Shown: positions 1 through 11,610 of the stretch, piece after piece
How positions within the stretch are numbered: the first letter of the stretch is position 1
Layout of the letters: each line of letters begins with the position of its first letter
Assembly: GCA_000697475.1 (NCBI GenBank)
Contig: JNEU01000947.1
Location: 124,001 to 188,000 of the forward strand
DNA: 64,000 bases
Direction: 5' to 3'
Source of the DNA: Lichtheimia corymbifera B2541
Taxonomy: Eukaryota; Mucoromycota; Mucoromycetes; Mucorales; Lichtheimiaceae
Program-made: the position numbers and the translations under genes
Notes under the pieces: generated by a model
What the model saw: only the letters and a program-made list of their open reading frames with translations
What the model was told of the DNA's origin: nothing
The model's database searches: none

Positions 1-6
1 TCATTC

Positions 7-702
7 TTATGCGGCAACTGATGAGGATTCCAACCTCATATCATGTTCTTGTGTCTCATCATCAGGCGGCAAAGAAGGACTACTACTACTACAGCTGTTG
101 CCATCTTGCTGCTGCTGTCGCTGTTGATAGAGGGCTGCTTCCTTGATATACCGACCCGCGGTAGCTCGTGGAATGCTAGCCAACTTGGCTGCTACTCGTA
201 CAGAGCGTTTCTCCCCATAATAAATCTCCAAGAGTTTGGCGATTTTCGACTTGTCATGACGCTGATAGTTGCGTTTACAACTACTGTTATTGTTACCGCA
301 TAGTGATTGTTCTTCCTGTTGCTTTCCAAGTATTTCTGGTGGCGTGGATGGTGGAGGTGATGAGCACGTGGATGATGTACTTGAAGGCGAGAATGAAGCA
401 GGACAAGAGGTGGTGGTATCGTTGGATAGGGTGCTTTGACTGTCAGCCATCAACCGCATGGATTTACGTTTTGGCTGATACGGTGACGATGTAGAGTGGC
501 GACGACGACGACGATAAGGTATGCGGTTTTGATGTTTTGATTGTAAAGTTGTGGGGTTGTTCATACTACTACTACTACTACTGCTGGTGGTGTTGGTGGT
601 GCTGTTACAACAACTGGGTTCTTCGTCATCGGCATCATAGTCGCCTTCGGATGGGTTAAGAATATAATCAATATGTAAAACGTGGCTCGAAAACAAGGAC
701 AT
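7..702 (-). CDS. Small protein with homeodomain-like helix-turn-helix
   Basis: Single-exon frame of 231 aa with ATG at 702 and TAA at 9-7. Residues about 1-145 are Ser/Thr/Asn-rich and low in complexity, with a run of five Arg near residue 64 and a KRK near 78 that could serve nuclear import. Residues about 147-192 form a compact basic segment (KIAKLLEIYYGEKRS, then VAAKLASIPRATAGRYIKEA) with the helix-turn-helix pattern of transposase-derived and homeodomain-like DNA-binding folds. A short Gln run and a Ser/acidic tail follow. I infer a DNA-binding protein or a domesticated transposase HTH. No catalytic domain is visible and I cannot name a family. The expressed length is unproven because the upstream region offers no clear extra exon. 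Confidence 0.6.
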   Translation of the reverse strand: MSLFSSHVLHIDYILNPSEGDYDADDEEPSCCNSTTNTTSSSSSSSMNNPTTLQSKHQNRIPYRRRRRHSTSSPYQPKRKSMRLMADSQSTLSNDTTTSCPASFSPSSTSSTCSSPPPSTPPEILGKQQEEQSLCGNNNSSCKRNYQRHDKSKIAKLLEIYYGEKRSVRVAAKLASIPRATAGRYIKEAALYQQRQQQQDGNSCSSSSPSLPPDDETQEHDMRLESSSVAA

Positions 703-2057
703 GTGTGTTGATCTGAATATGTTGCAATGTGGTTTGAAGATATGTGATAATGGTAAAAAGAAAAGTGGTAAAGGAGAAAAGAAAAAGGGAAGAAGAAAAG
801 AAAATCAAAAAGTTCAATAGAGGGAATTCCGTGGTATATATATTTATCCCCCTACTTGTGTTGATGTGTGAGTGGACACGATGAACGGCTCCAAAAAGGG
901 CCAAGTGAGTGAGTGAGTGAGAGACAAAGAGTGTAGTGGTGAATGGTGTTTGGGATCGGTGATATTCGCCCGCGCACTATTGCACTGCCTGGTGGGCTGA
1001 GTTGGGACAAGGCTTGTTTGCCATCCGTGAGACATTAACGCATGGCTCATCTGACAAAGCAAAACGAGATTTGGTAGGAGCAGATCGCCACCAGGCCGCT
1101 GCTGATAATCGAATGGGACAATTTGTCTCTTTTTTTCTTCCGAATCGACGGGATCCCATCCCTGGGATACCTTTTTCATGCTCAGATAAGGTTGATGGCC
1201 CTGTTGATGGAAATACCCAAAGACTCGTCACTCATTCTCCCATCCACACTTTTTAATCCCCATCCCCTTCCTTGGTTTCTCATTGGTATATTCATTCTTC
1301 CGGAGTAATAGAATTGCCTATATGTTTGTTTCACTGCCTTCATGATTCATGCTGAGATCTGCTGAGATCATGATACCGATGACGGTAAGACCGCGGATGA
1401 GCCACTGCTGCCACTGCTTATACCAAAAGCTTCTCGCCGTGGAGGGGGTCGAAGGAGTCTTTTGATGGTCGTTATGACACCCAAAGTTCCAAACATGTAC
1501 ACAATCGCAAAAATAGTCGTTGTCACCTTTGTGATCATTACAACAAGAGGAAATGTCATGGGACAAATGGCATGAAAGACAGCAATGAACGAGACAATAA
1601 TGGTGGGACAATGAAAGAAGCACACACACACGCACGCAGGTGCACATAATATAAGGATCATGATACACAACGTTTCTTTTTTTAGTAGGCTATACGAAAA
1701 TCAGTTCATTTCAATCCACATTTCAATCAATCATCATCATATAAAAGTTCCAGAACATTTTCTATTTGGATTGTTTGGATCACTTGCTTCGATAACAAAG
1801 AAAAAAGTTACAATGTAAGTAGTTCATTGTGTGTAAAAAGGTCCATTTGAATGGATTGGGGGGAGGGGTAATAAAACTTGAGTGGAATAGTAAGAAAAAA
1901 AGAAAAAACTTGTGTATACTCTCGTGTGCTCATCTGCGCATTGCACAGAAAGCCGCGGCAATGGAGGCGGGGTAATCTGGCTCAGTAGGGTATATTCTAA
2001 GTAACATAATATAACAATTGATCATCATATGAGACGCCGTTTCAAGCACGAATTGAG
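703..2057. other. Intergenic, no gene recognised
   Basis: This lies between the start of the HTH gene and the 3' end of VTS1. It has purine-rich and pyrimidine-rich tracts (for example GA-rich near 740-800) and a CA repeat near 1621-1640. The open frames on both strands are low in complexity and resemble no family. The last part (about 1985-2057) may include a tiny 3' exon or the 3'UTR of VTS1. Confidence 0.6.
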
Positions 2058-4606
2058 TTAGTCATTGATAAAATAAAAGAATAGAAAACACCTTACATTT
2101 TTGTCACAATGCTGTTTGACTTGGTCAAAGACTTTGAGCATCTTTCTTCTAGCACCCAGTGCTGCCACACCTTTGACGCTCAGCGCTTCATCATCCAACC
2201 GGATCATCTCCTGCCATTTCATGGTCTCAAAAATTGGGTTGTACTTGTGTAGTCTCAAGCTCCTGAGCCACGCAGGAACATCTATGGTCATTGCTTTAGT
2301 TTCTTGTTGTAGTATTTCCGCGACAAAGAAACTTACCTTCCAATAACTGCATATCCACAGCATCCGTGTACTTTTTCTCCTTGTTGTTGCCAGAGGATCC
2401 ACCACCACCACTGCGACCAAACATTTTCTTTCTTCCACCTCCTTGTTGTTGATTGTTGTTGCTGTTGCTGCTGTGTTGCTGTCGATGATTATAGCGGCTT
2501 CCACTCATGTGCGACGATTCGCTGTGGTCACTAAGATAATCCTCGGGTGGATAATCATTGGGATTCAAGAAACGGCCATAACCAGCATTACCACCTTGTC
2601 GTTGTTTGGTGCTGTTGTTGCCACTACGAGATGGTACAGGCTGATGATCCCAGTAAGGTGTCGCAAGAGTAGCTGAAGTCGAAGACGTGGGAATGGCAGA
2701 TGATTGTTGTTGTTGTTGTTGTTGTTGTTGACGATAGTTTGACATGGGTGAAGTGGCTGTCCCTGTACTAGTAGTACCCATAGTAGTTGTACCAGCGGCG
2801 GCGGCAGCAGCAGCAGCAGCAGCCATCAATGAAGCACTTGTACTTTTTTGTGGGACAGGCGAAGGATGATAAGTGGATAGGACGATATCGGCAAATTGAC
2901 GCTCATCTGATTCTGGCACTGTTCCAGGTATAATCATGCTATTTGGACGGCGATTACGTGGAGGAGGCGTATTGAGACGAGCATTATCATTGGGATCATT
3001 GAGAAACATGGTTCTTCCAAAGTTATTGTTCCGCATATATTGATGATGATCGATATCTGATGCCGAGTTGGGTCGTTCAATCGTCTTGGCATGTTCCAAA
3101 AAAGTGCTACGAGTGGGCGACAATGGATTGTTCCATGCCGCGGCTGTTGATGAAAGAGACTGCTGCTGCTGAGGATCGCTGTTATGATGGTGACCAAATG
3201 ACCAACTGGATATATCTGCTGATTTAGGTCGACCACCAGTCCTATGATCCATCATACCGCTACCGACCATTCCACCATTTCCTCCTTGTGGTCGTGCCCC
3301 TGCCACACCAAATGATGACCATCCTGCTGCTCCACTACTGCCACCACCACTGCCACCATTGAAGATGGATGAAAGATCGCCTTCGATCACCGATCTTGGT
3401 CTTGCATTGCTACCAAACAAGGGGCTAGTAGGCGCAGTGGTGGGTTTCAATCTTGAAGAAGAAGCTGATGATGATGTCGATGTAGGCATTAAATCACCCA
3501 CTGTCATACCGAAATGAGCGGATGCTGGCCTTGGTGATAAAAAGTCATTGTTGCCAAGATTATTGCTGCTGAATAATGCATGCTGTTCATCCGCTTCACC
3601 CAAAGCATACGAGTGACGATAATGATCCACCATATTGCCTTGTCCTCCGTTTCCAGTGTTACCGCGATGGTTCATGGATGATGATGCTGCGGCTGCTGCG
3701 GCTGCGGAAGAGGATGGTGTGCGATAGGGTCGTAACACAGACATAAACTTTTGACTGGCTTCCATTTCAGCTTTGGTCATAGCACCAGCCAACTGTGCCT
3801 GCATAACATCGGCTATCAAGATGGGCCGTGGTATTAGCATGATATATATTCATAACCAACGCATGAATCTTACCTTTATCAGGATACGCTGGTGATAAGA
3901 GCGATTCCACTGGATCTTCTTGTCCCATTTGTCGTAAAATGGTCATAAAGAAACGGATTTGAACACGGTTGAGTTGTTGCAATAAGCCGTATACTGTTGC
4001 GGTCCGTTCGACATCATTGAGTGAGGAGAACCATTTGTTCACATGATCGAGGTCGTCCTTGAACCACGTATCCAGATTGGTCGATGCCATGCTGTTTAAA
4101 TTACGCTCATACTCTTGTAGATTCCTCAACGCTTCACCTACATTATGGATTAGGATCGATGCTATAAAGACCTATTACTATTATTATTATAACTTGCCTT
4201 CAGGAGAAATATGACTCTCTGATCGAATGACTTCGGATAAAGGTCGAGGAGGTATATTGTTGGCGCTATTGCGTTGAAAAGTGGAAGGAGATGATACAGG
4301 TGCTCTTGACGAAGAAGACGATGGTTGCTGCTGTGCTGTTACACTGGTGTCTGAAACCATGTTTTTCTCGGATGAGGAAGGGACAGCAGTAGTTGGAGGT
4401 TTCAGGGACAATGACGACGACGACGATGACTGGGTGGGAAACTTGTTGATGGGCTGGGATGGCTGTTGTTCAGCAGTCGAAGTTGCATTGGTTGACGAGT
4501 TGGCATTGTTACTGTTACGAGACGATGATGAACCACTTGACTTTAACATGGAGGTGAATGCATCGGCAAGGGGCGATCGTAGGAAACTCGAGTGAGTCGA
4601 AGTCAT
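2058..4606 (-). CDS. VTS1: VTS1-like SAM-domain RNA-binding protein
   Basis: Post-transcriptional regulator of the Smaug/Vts1 family. Its SAM domain binds hairpin loops in target mRNAs and recruits deadenylation. Exons on the minus strand are 4606-4198, 4137-3874, 3812-2337 and 2281-2058; phases agree and give about 790 aa. The conserved Vts1 N-terminal block lies in exon 2 ([17 protein letters not shown], then [15 protein letters not shown]). The middle is Ser/Asn/Gly-rich with Gln and Ala runs. The C-terminal SAM domain (about residues 716-785) shows [26 protein letters not shown] and [13 protein letters not shown]. Intron 1 must use a GC donor (AAG/GCAAGT) to keep frame. The frame ends at 2058 soon after the SAM domain. 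A donor-like GTAAGG directly after the domain could instead lead to a short exon near 1993 that ends KNNIPY. Confidence 0.93.
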
Positions 4607-5817
4607 AGAAAAAGGTATATAGATGCAGTAGAGAACGGGTGCTTCGGAGTATGAGCGTTATATATAAAGACACACACGGAAGAAGCAACAAGGAACAAGG
4701 TTTTAAGTAGTAGTTTCAAGAGAATAAGAAAATATATCTTGTATATGTGTGAGAGAGCGTAAGAGAATGCGTGTGTATGTGTGTGTGAAAAAGCAGGGGG
4801 AAAGAGAAAGAACAAGGGGAGAAATGTATCAACTGGCTGTCAAAGATAATAGCAGAGAAAAAGAAAAAGAGATATTTCTCACAGCAATCCCCGTGTGAGC
4901 GTGTAGAGTGTGTGAATGGATGCTTTATAAGTGTAGGTGCGTGCATCGTCGGTACAACTTGATCCGTGTCATTCGATACTTGAATGATCGAGGATGTGGC
5001 AATAATTCATGCTTCGTCCTAGGTCATGCTTTGTTCATGCAGGCACTGCAAAGTTTCCTGTCCGCTGCCAGGGCATGGGGCAAGGATGACGTTTTTTTTA
5101 GCATCTTGCTTCCCCCTTGACTTGCCTTTTATGTTTGTACATACACATCATCATTATACACAGCCTCTTCCCCTTCATCTTCTTCAATCATGACCCATTG
5201 AGCACTGACACTGCTGCAATTAAAGTTATCAAAAGCAACAGTATTCATGTGCTACCATTTCTTCTTCTGGGTTTTGTCATCGGGTAAACGGTTGTGTTAT
5301 GTCTTGTTGCCACGTTATCCTTGCCACTTTTTTCACTCGATATGGTAATCAACATTGGTATTACTGTACTTTTTGCATGATGAGACACCGCTCTATCTTG
5401 TCTCAAAACTATCTTTGGGTCAAGCATGTGCACATTCCATACATTTGACATTGGTTAATTTCTTTAGCTTTTGCTCCCTTTCTTAATGCTAAAACATATA
5501 CTGCATGGCCTATAGGAAAGGTAAATAAGGGGTTTATATTTACCAAAAAGCAACTCTTTATTAGCATTTGAAACACTCTGTGGTGGGGCTAAAAGGTAAG
5601 AACAAAAGAAAGGATTACAATACATGTTTCATCATGGAAGTGGAATAACTCTATTGGGTTCTATCACATATGTGGTCATGTATCGTTGATAAGATGTTAC
5701 CCAGGTAAAGAGGTCTATCTATCATTCACGTGACAACAGGCACAGATAATTTCATGCATGGTGGCGGGTGGTTGCTGGGATTCGCTTTGTCTCTTTCTCT
5801 ATCTTTCTCCCCTTTCC
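4607..5817. other. Divergent promoter region between VTS1 and IPK1
   Basis: About 1.2 kb separating two genes that diverge. It contains a TG-rich microsatellite stretch (about 4740-4792), A/G-rich tracts and pyrimidine tracts near the IPK1 start. I see no coding sequence in it. Confidence 0.6.
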
Positions 5818-7257
5818 ATGGACATTGATTTGTCCCAGGTTGAACATTGGATCTATGGTGCAGAAGGAAATGAAACGATTGTCTTGAGATACATTGGTGA
5901 CAATTCACGTTTTGTATGTCTCCCTTTTATTGTTTGATAATGTGCCCTCGTACTGATAACATTTTGGATGGTAGAATGGATACGTCTTGCGTCTGAAGAA
6001 GCAAAGTCCTTCGCCAAAGGATCAAGGTCCATCGCCTCAGTTTTCACTGAACTTTTCCAATCAAGTGATCACGCCATTGATAGGCCCCGAATATATGGTG
6101 CCATTGGTAGGTTGTTCGCGGCAAGCCAAGATGCGATCGGTGGTATTCATGTCAACTGTAGTCCATTGTAGGCGTGTCAAAGGACTTTCTTCAAGCCATC
6201 TCGAGCAAGATTGAAATGCATAGACCTGAACGGCGAAGATCGCGTCGACTTGACTCTACTCAACGATGGGGGTTTCTTGCACCTGATCTTACATATCAAT
6301 ATCCATGGGCAGTCGAGCTCAAGGTTAGTATCATAGTGTGTATTGTGTTTCCTAGACAACTCACTTATATCACACCACAGCCCAAATGGGGATTCAAGCC
6401 TGCATCATACAAGATTCATCCCAAGCATCGACACATCAAGAAACGCACTTGTCGCTTTTGCATGCATAGCTGTCTCAAGCATGGTCGCACCGATCTTGAA
6501 TATTGTCCACTGGATCTTTATTCACGCAATCCTACACGTGTTCAGCGCGCATTGAAAGCATTACGTCGCGAGAAGCATCTTCACAAGAATTATCAAACCC
6601 ATGGAGGATATCAGCATGAGCTACAAGATGACAGTGCTACACCTTGGCTGGATGAACTTTTACAAATGGTCTTGTGTCATGATCCTATACTGACACGGCT
6701 GCATCGATTACAACGACGGCTTGATCATATGGACATTGAGCATATATGGAATGTCTACACATCCGTGCACGATGGTAAACCGTTGCCAGGTGTTTTCGAT
6801 ATCGATACATGGAAACGAGTGGTGGAACGATTCAAAGCACGATCATCATCATCATCATCATCACAGAATACGGAACATGACAACGACTACCAACAACATT
6901 TGTTCGAATTTGTATTGTCAATGATATTCAAGGACTGCTCAATATTTATATCCATTGCTGAGGTTCAGAACACCAATACCAGGTAAATTGCCACATGTGC
7001 ATGAAAAAGTGGGATAAAGCATGCTGACCGCTTCAAATAGTAATACGCATCCAACATTACGACATCCTCAATTCATTCGCTTGAGCAATGGGAATATGTA
7101 TGAGTACAACATCAACCTCGTGGATGTGGATCTGAAGATGATGGCCAAAATTCCCTATTGGTACGAGTTGGATCAGCGTATCGTGTCCCACACCATCAGC
7201 ATGGATTACGTCAAGCACTGCGAAGAAGTCGTATGGGAGAGTGAAGATGAACGATGA
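5818..7257 (+). CDS. IPK1: Inositol-pentakisphosphate 2-kinase
   Basis: Phosphorylates the 2-position of inositol pentakisphosphate to make phytate (InsP6), a cofactor for mRNA export and a precursor of pyrophosphate messengers. Exons 5818-5913, 5975-6110, 6172-6323, 6381-6982 and 7041-7257 join in phase to 400 aa. Family landmarks: VLRLKK (N-lobe), VITPLIGPEYMVPL, the arginine-rich HRPERRRSRRLD, ELKPKWGF spanning the exon 3/4 junction, and the Cys/His signature CRFCMHSCLKHG followed by EYCPLDLYS. FVLSMIFKDCSIFI near the end matches the C-terminal core. Intron 2 uses a weaker donor (GTTGTT), chosen because it alone keeps the frame. The start ATG begins a 32-codon exon typical of the family N-terminus. 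Confidence 0.92.
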
Positions 7258-8178
7258 TATGACCCAGAAACAAGGAATGGCTTTGAACTCTCTTTTTATG
7301 GGCTATACTAGAAAAAGTTCTTTTTGTTCTTTATATGTGAAACCTGCAATACATTTCTGGTATCTACCAACACCATGATGCTCGCAATATCATTTGAGAA
7401 GATCCCGGAGATATGCCTGGTTTATACACTCCCCCAATTTTGGGATTAGAAGACACGACGCAAAAAGGAAATAAACTGAAAGCTGGAAAGCTGGCTCCCG
7501 TTGTGCCATGTGCAACATTATATACAAATGGACAAAAGGCCGGCAAACAGGCTCATGTGCGTTCTTTTTGGGAAGGCTGAACAGCGCGGGAATGAGGGTC
7601 AGGGAAATCCCAAGATACACATACGACATGTATGCTCTTCTCGCCTTTTGGGTGACGCTTATCGTATTATGATCCACATTAAAGAATTATACGTCCGCAA
7701 TGCTACCACTGCGTTGGTTAAGGGGGGTTTGTCCTAGTAAAGCCTTAATCAAAACAAGGTTAATTCTGTGGAGAAAGATGTGGAGAAATGGCATGTGTCA
7801 CAAACTTTGATTTTGCACAGCAATGGAGCACCCAGATATAAGCACTTGTTCATGACGATTCAAGGGAATATCGAATCCCACGGCTCTACGTACGAAGATG
7901 ATTACGATCATCAACCACTCTTTTTTGTCATCATCTATTGAAATCTGGGAACGTGTTTTAAGATGATGAGAATAACACGACCCAATGTGAACCTGACACA
8001 GATGGGAGCCAGCACAGAGCAAGATATTCACATGCACAGCCCATCAATCTCCCAGAATCAAAAAAATAAACACGTAGGACATATACGGAAGTGCTAGATA
8101 AACATCATTCATTCATGTGGCACTTTGATTACCTTTTCTTTTGTATTATTTCTTTTTCTCTTTTTACCTATCTTCATC
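7258..8178. other. Intergenic, no gene recognised
   Basis: Between IPK1 and the PH-domain gene, both on the plus strand. It holds the IPK1 3'UTR and the promoter of the next gene, with a T/C-rich tract at 8130-8175 just before the chosen start. A 95-codon frame on the minus strand (7677-7390) has hydrophobic stretches, but I could not link it to any family. Confidence 0.55.
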
Positions 8179-9375
8179 ATGCATCGCCAGAGTACTAGTA
8201 GCAGTGAGCATAGCAGTGGCTCATCCCATTATCAGAAAGCAATACACTACGAGACCACAACGACATCAGGAAAAGATGGTGGAAATAATCTTAGTCGATC
8301 CAATTCATCAGGTCGCCTAGCAACCAGTATGATGTCAGCATTAACCACAGCCATCGGCATATCTGTCAACACATCGACTCCACCAATCATTGCAGCATCC
8401 ACGCCACCACCTGAGATCATGCAAAGCCCCTCAATCTTTGGTCCTGTTCATGGACAAGTGCAGTCTGATGCGGTGTGGCACTATTTTACATTGCGTGGTT
8501 GGCTTACAAAGCATGTCCCACCATCGTATTCGTTTACCAAGAGCAGCAAATTACGCTATCTTATTCTTGCCGATCGTATGTTATATGTCTTCAAGAATGA
8601 CCAGCCAACCTTGCAATATCGTGAGTTTTTCGAATTGACCAAGGATACCCAAGTCTTTGTGAGCGATCGATTCACAGGTGTACTCTACTGCCTTGTCATT
8701 TCAAAACGCGATGGTTTGGACCAAAAAAACTGGTATCTGGAATGTGCTGATGCTGAGACCATGAAAGAATGGCTTGACAAGCTGAAAAAGACGGTTGCAT
8801 GGCTCAAGGAAAACGATAATAATACCAGTACCGTGATCACTTTGTCTAAGCTATCCAATATCCAATCCGAGCATGATGCACTTGTCAACAACCACAAGCA
8901 CGAATCATCATGCTTACAAGTGGAGCCACTATCACCACGATGGCTGCGTGAAGGTGGAAAAAGACAAGAAAGCTCGCTTACTACAAGCTCCTATTTCGAT
9001 GACAGCTGCAGCAGTGAAGAATACCTAAGTGGTGCACCATCGCCCACGAGCAGCACAATGAAAACACAGCTGTCACCAATGACACCACCTATGTACGATT
9101 CTATGCGGCTATCACAATACAATCAATACCCATATAGCCCCATGACAACATGCTACAACAGCAATTACGGCGATAGCAATGAATCACTTGTCGATGAACA
9201 TCATCCGATTCGGACATTTTCAACATCACCACCATTTGCAGGATCCCGATCACTATCAGCTTTACCACCTCAGCGGCCGCCACCAAGGCGACCTGTGCCA
9301 CCACCACCTTCTTCATCATCACCAATGCACCACGTAGATTATGCATCGTCACCACAACATTTTATGTATCCCTGA
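8179..9375 (+). CDS. PH-domain protein with proline-rich tail
   Basis: Intronless frame of 398 aa. The ATG at 8179 is chosen; the frame remains open further upstream, but only through T-rich leader-like sequence without a better ATG. After a Ser/Thr-rich N-terminus, residues about 100-212 form a pleckstrin-homology domain: RGWLTKHVPP (strand 1), RYLILADRMLYVFKND, then NWYLECADAETMKEWLDKLKK with the invariant C-terminal Trp. PH domains bind phosphoinositides or proteins at membranes. The C-terminal half is Ser/Pro/Tyr-rich and ends in a proline-arginine stretch (QRPPPRRPVPPPP) that could bind SH3 domains. I infer a cortical or signalling adaptor; no enzymatic domain is present. Confidence 0.85.
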   Translation: MHRQSTSSSEHSSGSSHYQKAIHYETTTTSGKDGGNNLSRSNSSGRLATSMMSALTTAIGISVNTSTPPIIAASTPPPEIMQSPSIFGPVHGQVQSDAVWHYFTLRGWLTKHVPPSYSFTKSSKLRYLILADRMLYVFKNDQPTLQYREFFELTKDTQVFVSDRFTGVLYCLVISKRDGLDQKNWYLECADAETMKEWLDKLKKTVAWLKENDNNTSTVITLSKLSNIQSEHDALVNNHKHESSCLQVEPLSPRWLREGGKRQESSLTTSSYFDDSCSSEEYLSGAPSPTSSTMKTQLSPMTPPMYDSMRLSQYNQYPYSPMTTCYNSNYGDSNESLVDEHHPIRTFSTSPPFAGSRSLSALPPQRPPPRRPVPPPPSSSSPMHHVDYASSPQHFMYP

Positions 9376-11610
9376 TTTATTTGTAAATGTTTCTTTCAAC
9401 AGTCAAAACTGAATCCATTGTCATCCGCATACGCTTATTCACCATGAGCTGGCTTACTGGATATGGGTAGAGATTTGTTACCTTGCTTACGTACGCATGT
9501 GCATGGGCTTCACACGGGCACAAGCCCCTGGTGCTGCTATATATCGATGCATCGGTCAACCTCCTAATTTTAATTATAGGAGGAGGTTGTCGGTTTGATC
9601 GGATCCGGCTGATGTTTTTACTGTCAGCCGCTGCTGGGTGGTGGTGAATTTTATGCTAATACCTTTCTTTCGACACCCCCTTTTTCCTGTACCTGGATCC
9701 TCCTCCTTCTTCAAGCACTATACATGTGCAGTTTCCATTCTACATGCATATGACATCGACTTGGGATGAAAAAATGGCTGAGTCGGATACGTGTACATCA
9801 TCCACTGCAGCACAAAAACACGGCCTATACAAACACGTGCCATTTGTTCAACGTATGGGTGCGCACATACCCAATTTTACGATCCCAGCATTACATATAT
9901 CCGCGCACTAATGCAATATAAACAACATACTGCATGTGGGTCAACAATCCGACTGATTTCTTTCTCCTCTCTCAATGCAGATCAATGAGCATTGAATAAA
10001 AAGAAAAGAGTTGCTGCATCTTTTTAAGGCATCATTATACATGTCGTGTGACCCAATGCATATAATACATGTGGATTGCCCGCCACTTTTTTTTACACCG
10101 CACAATCTTAAACTGAACGCATGGAAGGAGAAGAAGTGGTAGTAGTAGTAAAAGCATCATATAGATGTATATGCGTAAGCTTTGTAATGTGTGTCCATGT
10201 ACAACATTTAAACGAGATCATGTGTATGGCACGAGATTCAGGTCCAATTGAACACGAACAGGCTAAGGACAACTTTTTTGTGTTATATGGGTGGCATCAA
10301 GTGTAGTGAGTTTGATCCATGAGCCATAACCAGGGAGCGATGACGTTTGTTGATGAGGATAAATGTAAGTTGATCAAGGAGGGAGGAGATGAACAAGAGC
10401 AAAGAAGTAATCGGAAAGAGGAGAAGGATGGTAGTCATAATGTTGGGCTCGGAACAGTAGTAAAAGCTCAGGGAGTTTGAAAGGCACAACGTGTCAAGTT
10501 TCCCAAGTGGGTAGCATGTCTTTACAACCGACCCGGTGAGGCTGATCGTTCTGTGTATGTGTGGGGATCATTTACGCTTGATCTTGCTCCTTTTGCTCTC
10601 TCTCTCCTTGATCAAAAAGTTGGGATGGTATTGCTGGCATTGTACACACTCTCATCCCCGCGCTGTGTACAGGTGTGAGAACTGCATTAAGCTCTTTTGG
10701 CATCCCATTCACGCTCAGACTTTTGCTGATGCTACACAAACACAGCGAGCTTGATGTTTGTTTGTCGACGTGAGATGATGACAAGATATAAATGCTGCAA
10801 AATAAGGGGACAACGAGCTTGTGGGTTGATACATGGTAAATAAAAAAGGGGAGTGGGTAGCGACTCACACGATTTAGACAAGCCATTGCCGCATGGGTGG
10901 CAATCTGCTTTGGTACCTGCAATAGTACATACACGCTTGAACATAGCCAGTAGCCTTCTATCTCGTTGTGCACCCCTTGGTTGATTTCCAATGACGGAAC
11001 ACCTTTTTTCGGCGTTTAGCTTTCTCCCAGCCAAACTGAAAGTCAAGGAGGCGGGGAACACCTGCTGAACTAAACCCAATACGGATTTCTTTCTTTATGG
11101 AGGATCTGGGTAAGACTATGAAAGGATGGTGTTCTTCCAGCGGACGCGATGTGCAAGTTATCGTGCGTGTCGTTGACGAGGAGAAGGAGAGAAACGACAA
11201 AGGACTGCGAATTTGGCCGCACATTCACCTCCCACCAAAACGCACACACCCATCTTGTGCACAAGTCCTTCTTCTGCCCTCCTCTCTTTCTTTTTCTTTC
11301 TTTCATTCCTTCTTTCCTTTACTTCAGGTTGTACCGCCTCGAGCTCGTGCAATACAAAAAGAATAAAACTCCATCATCAACCATCATCTACTTCCTTTCT
11401 TCTCCCCCACTGCTCTCCTTCACTCTTAAAAACCACCATCCTCTCACTTTCAACAATCCTTATCAACCCCGATCCCATCGTTTCTTCATCTCGCAACCTT
11501 TAAACTTCCTCCTCTTCACACATCGACCGCCCATCCTATAAAGTCACTCACTCCATCTCTTCCTCTCTCCTCTTTGTAATCATTATCCTTTCCAATCGGC
11601 ATAATAGACC
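9376..11610. other. 2.2-kb intergenic region upstream of the homeobox gene
   Basis: No coding region is recognisable. It contains two adjacent hairpins (listed separately) and scattered short frames without family features. A long CT-rich leader runs from about 11270 to 11600, directly before the homeobox ATG. Such pyrimidine-rich tracts are common just upstream of fungal start codons. The size of the region fits a regulatory gene with an extended promoter. Confidence 0.6.
9557..9630. repeat. Two adjacent stem-loops
   Basis: First hairpin: CAACCTCCTA at 9557-9566 pairs with TAGGAGG-(AGG)-TTG at 9577-9589 across an AT-rich loop. Second hairpin: CGGCTGA at 9606-9612 pairs perfectly with TCAGCCG at 9624-9630 around an 11-nt T-rich loop. 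They lie about 180 nt past the stop of the PH gene. They could be a 3'UTR structure, a small mobile-element remnant or a regulatory site. The function is unknown. Confidence 0.6.

Noticed and set aside
43..494. Plus-strand frames opposite the first gene
   Set aside because: They are antisense to Ser/Gln-rich codons. The minus frame is longer and has a structured HTH segment.
2443..2676. Plus-strand hydrophobic frame opposite VTS1
   Set aside because: It is the complement of Asn/Gln/Gly repeats in VTS1, which read as Leu/Val/Ile runs on the other strand.
7390..7677. 95-codon minus-strand frame with hydrophobic stretches
   Set aside because: No family resemblance and no supporting splice or promoter signals. 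It probably lies in the 3' region of IPK1.
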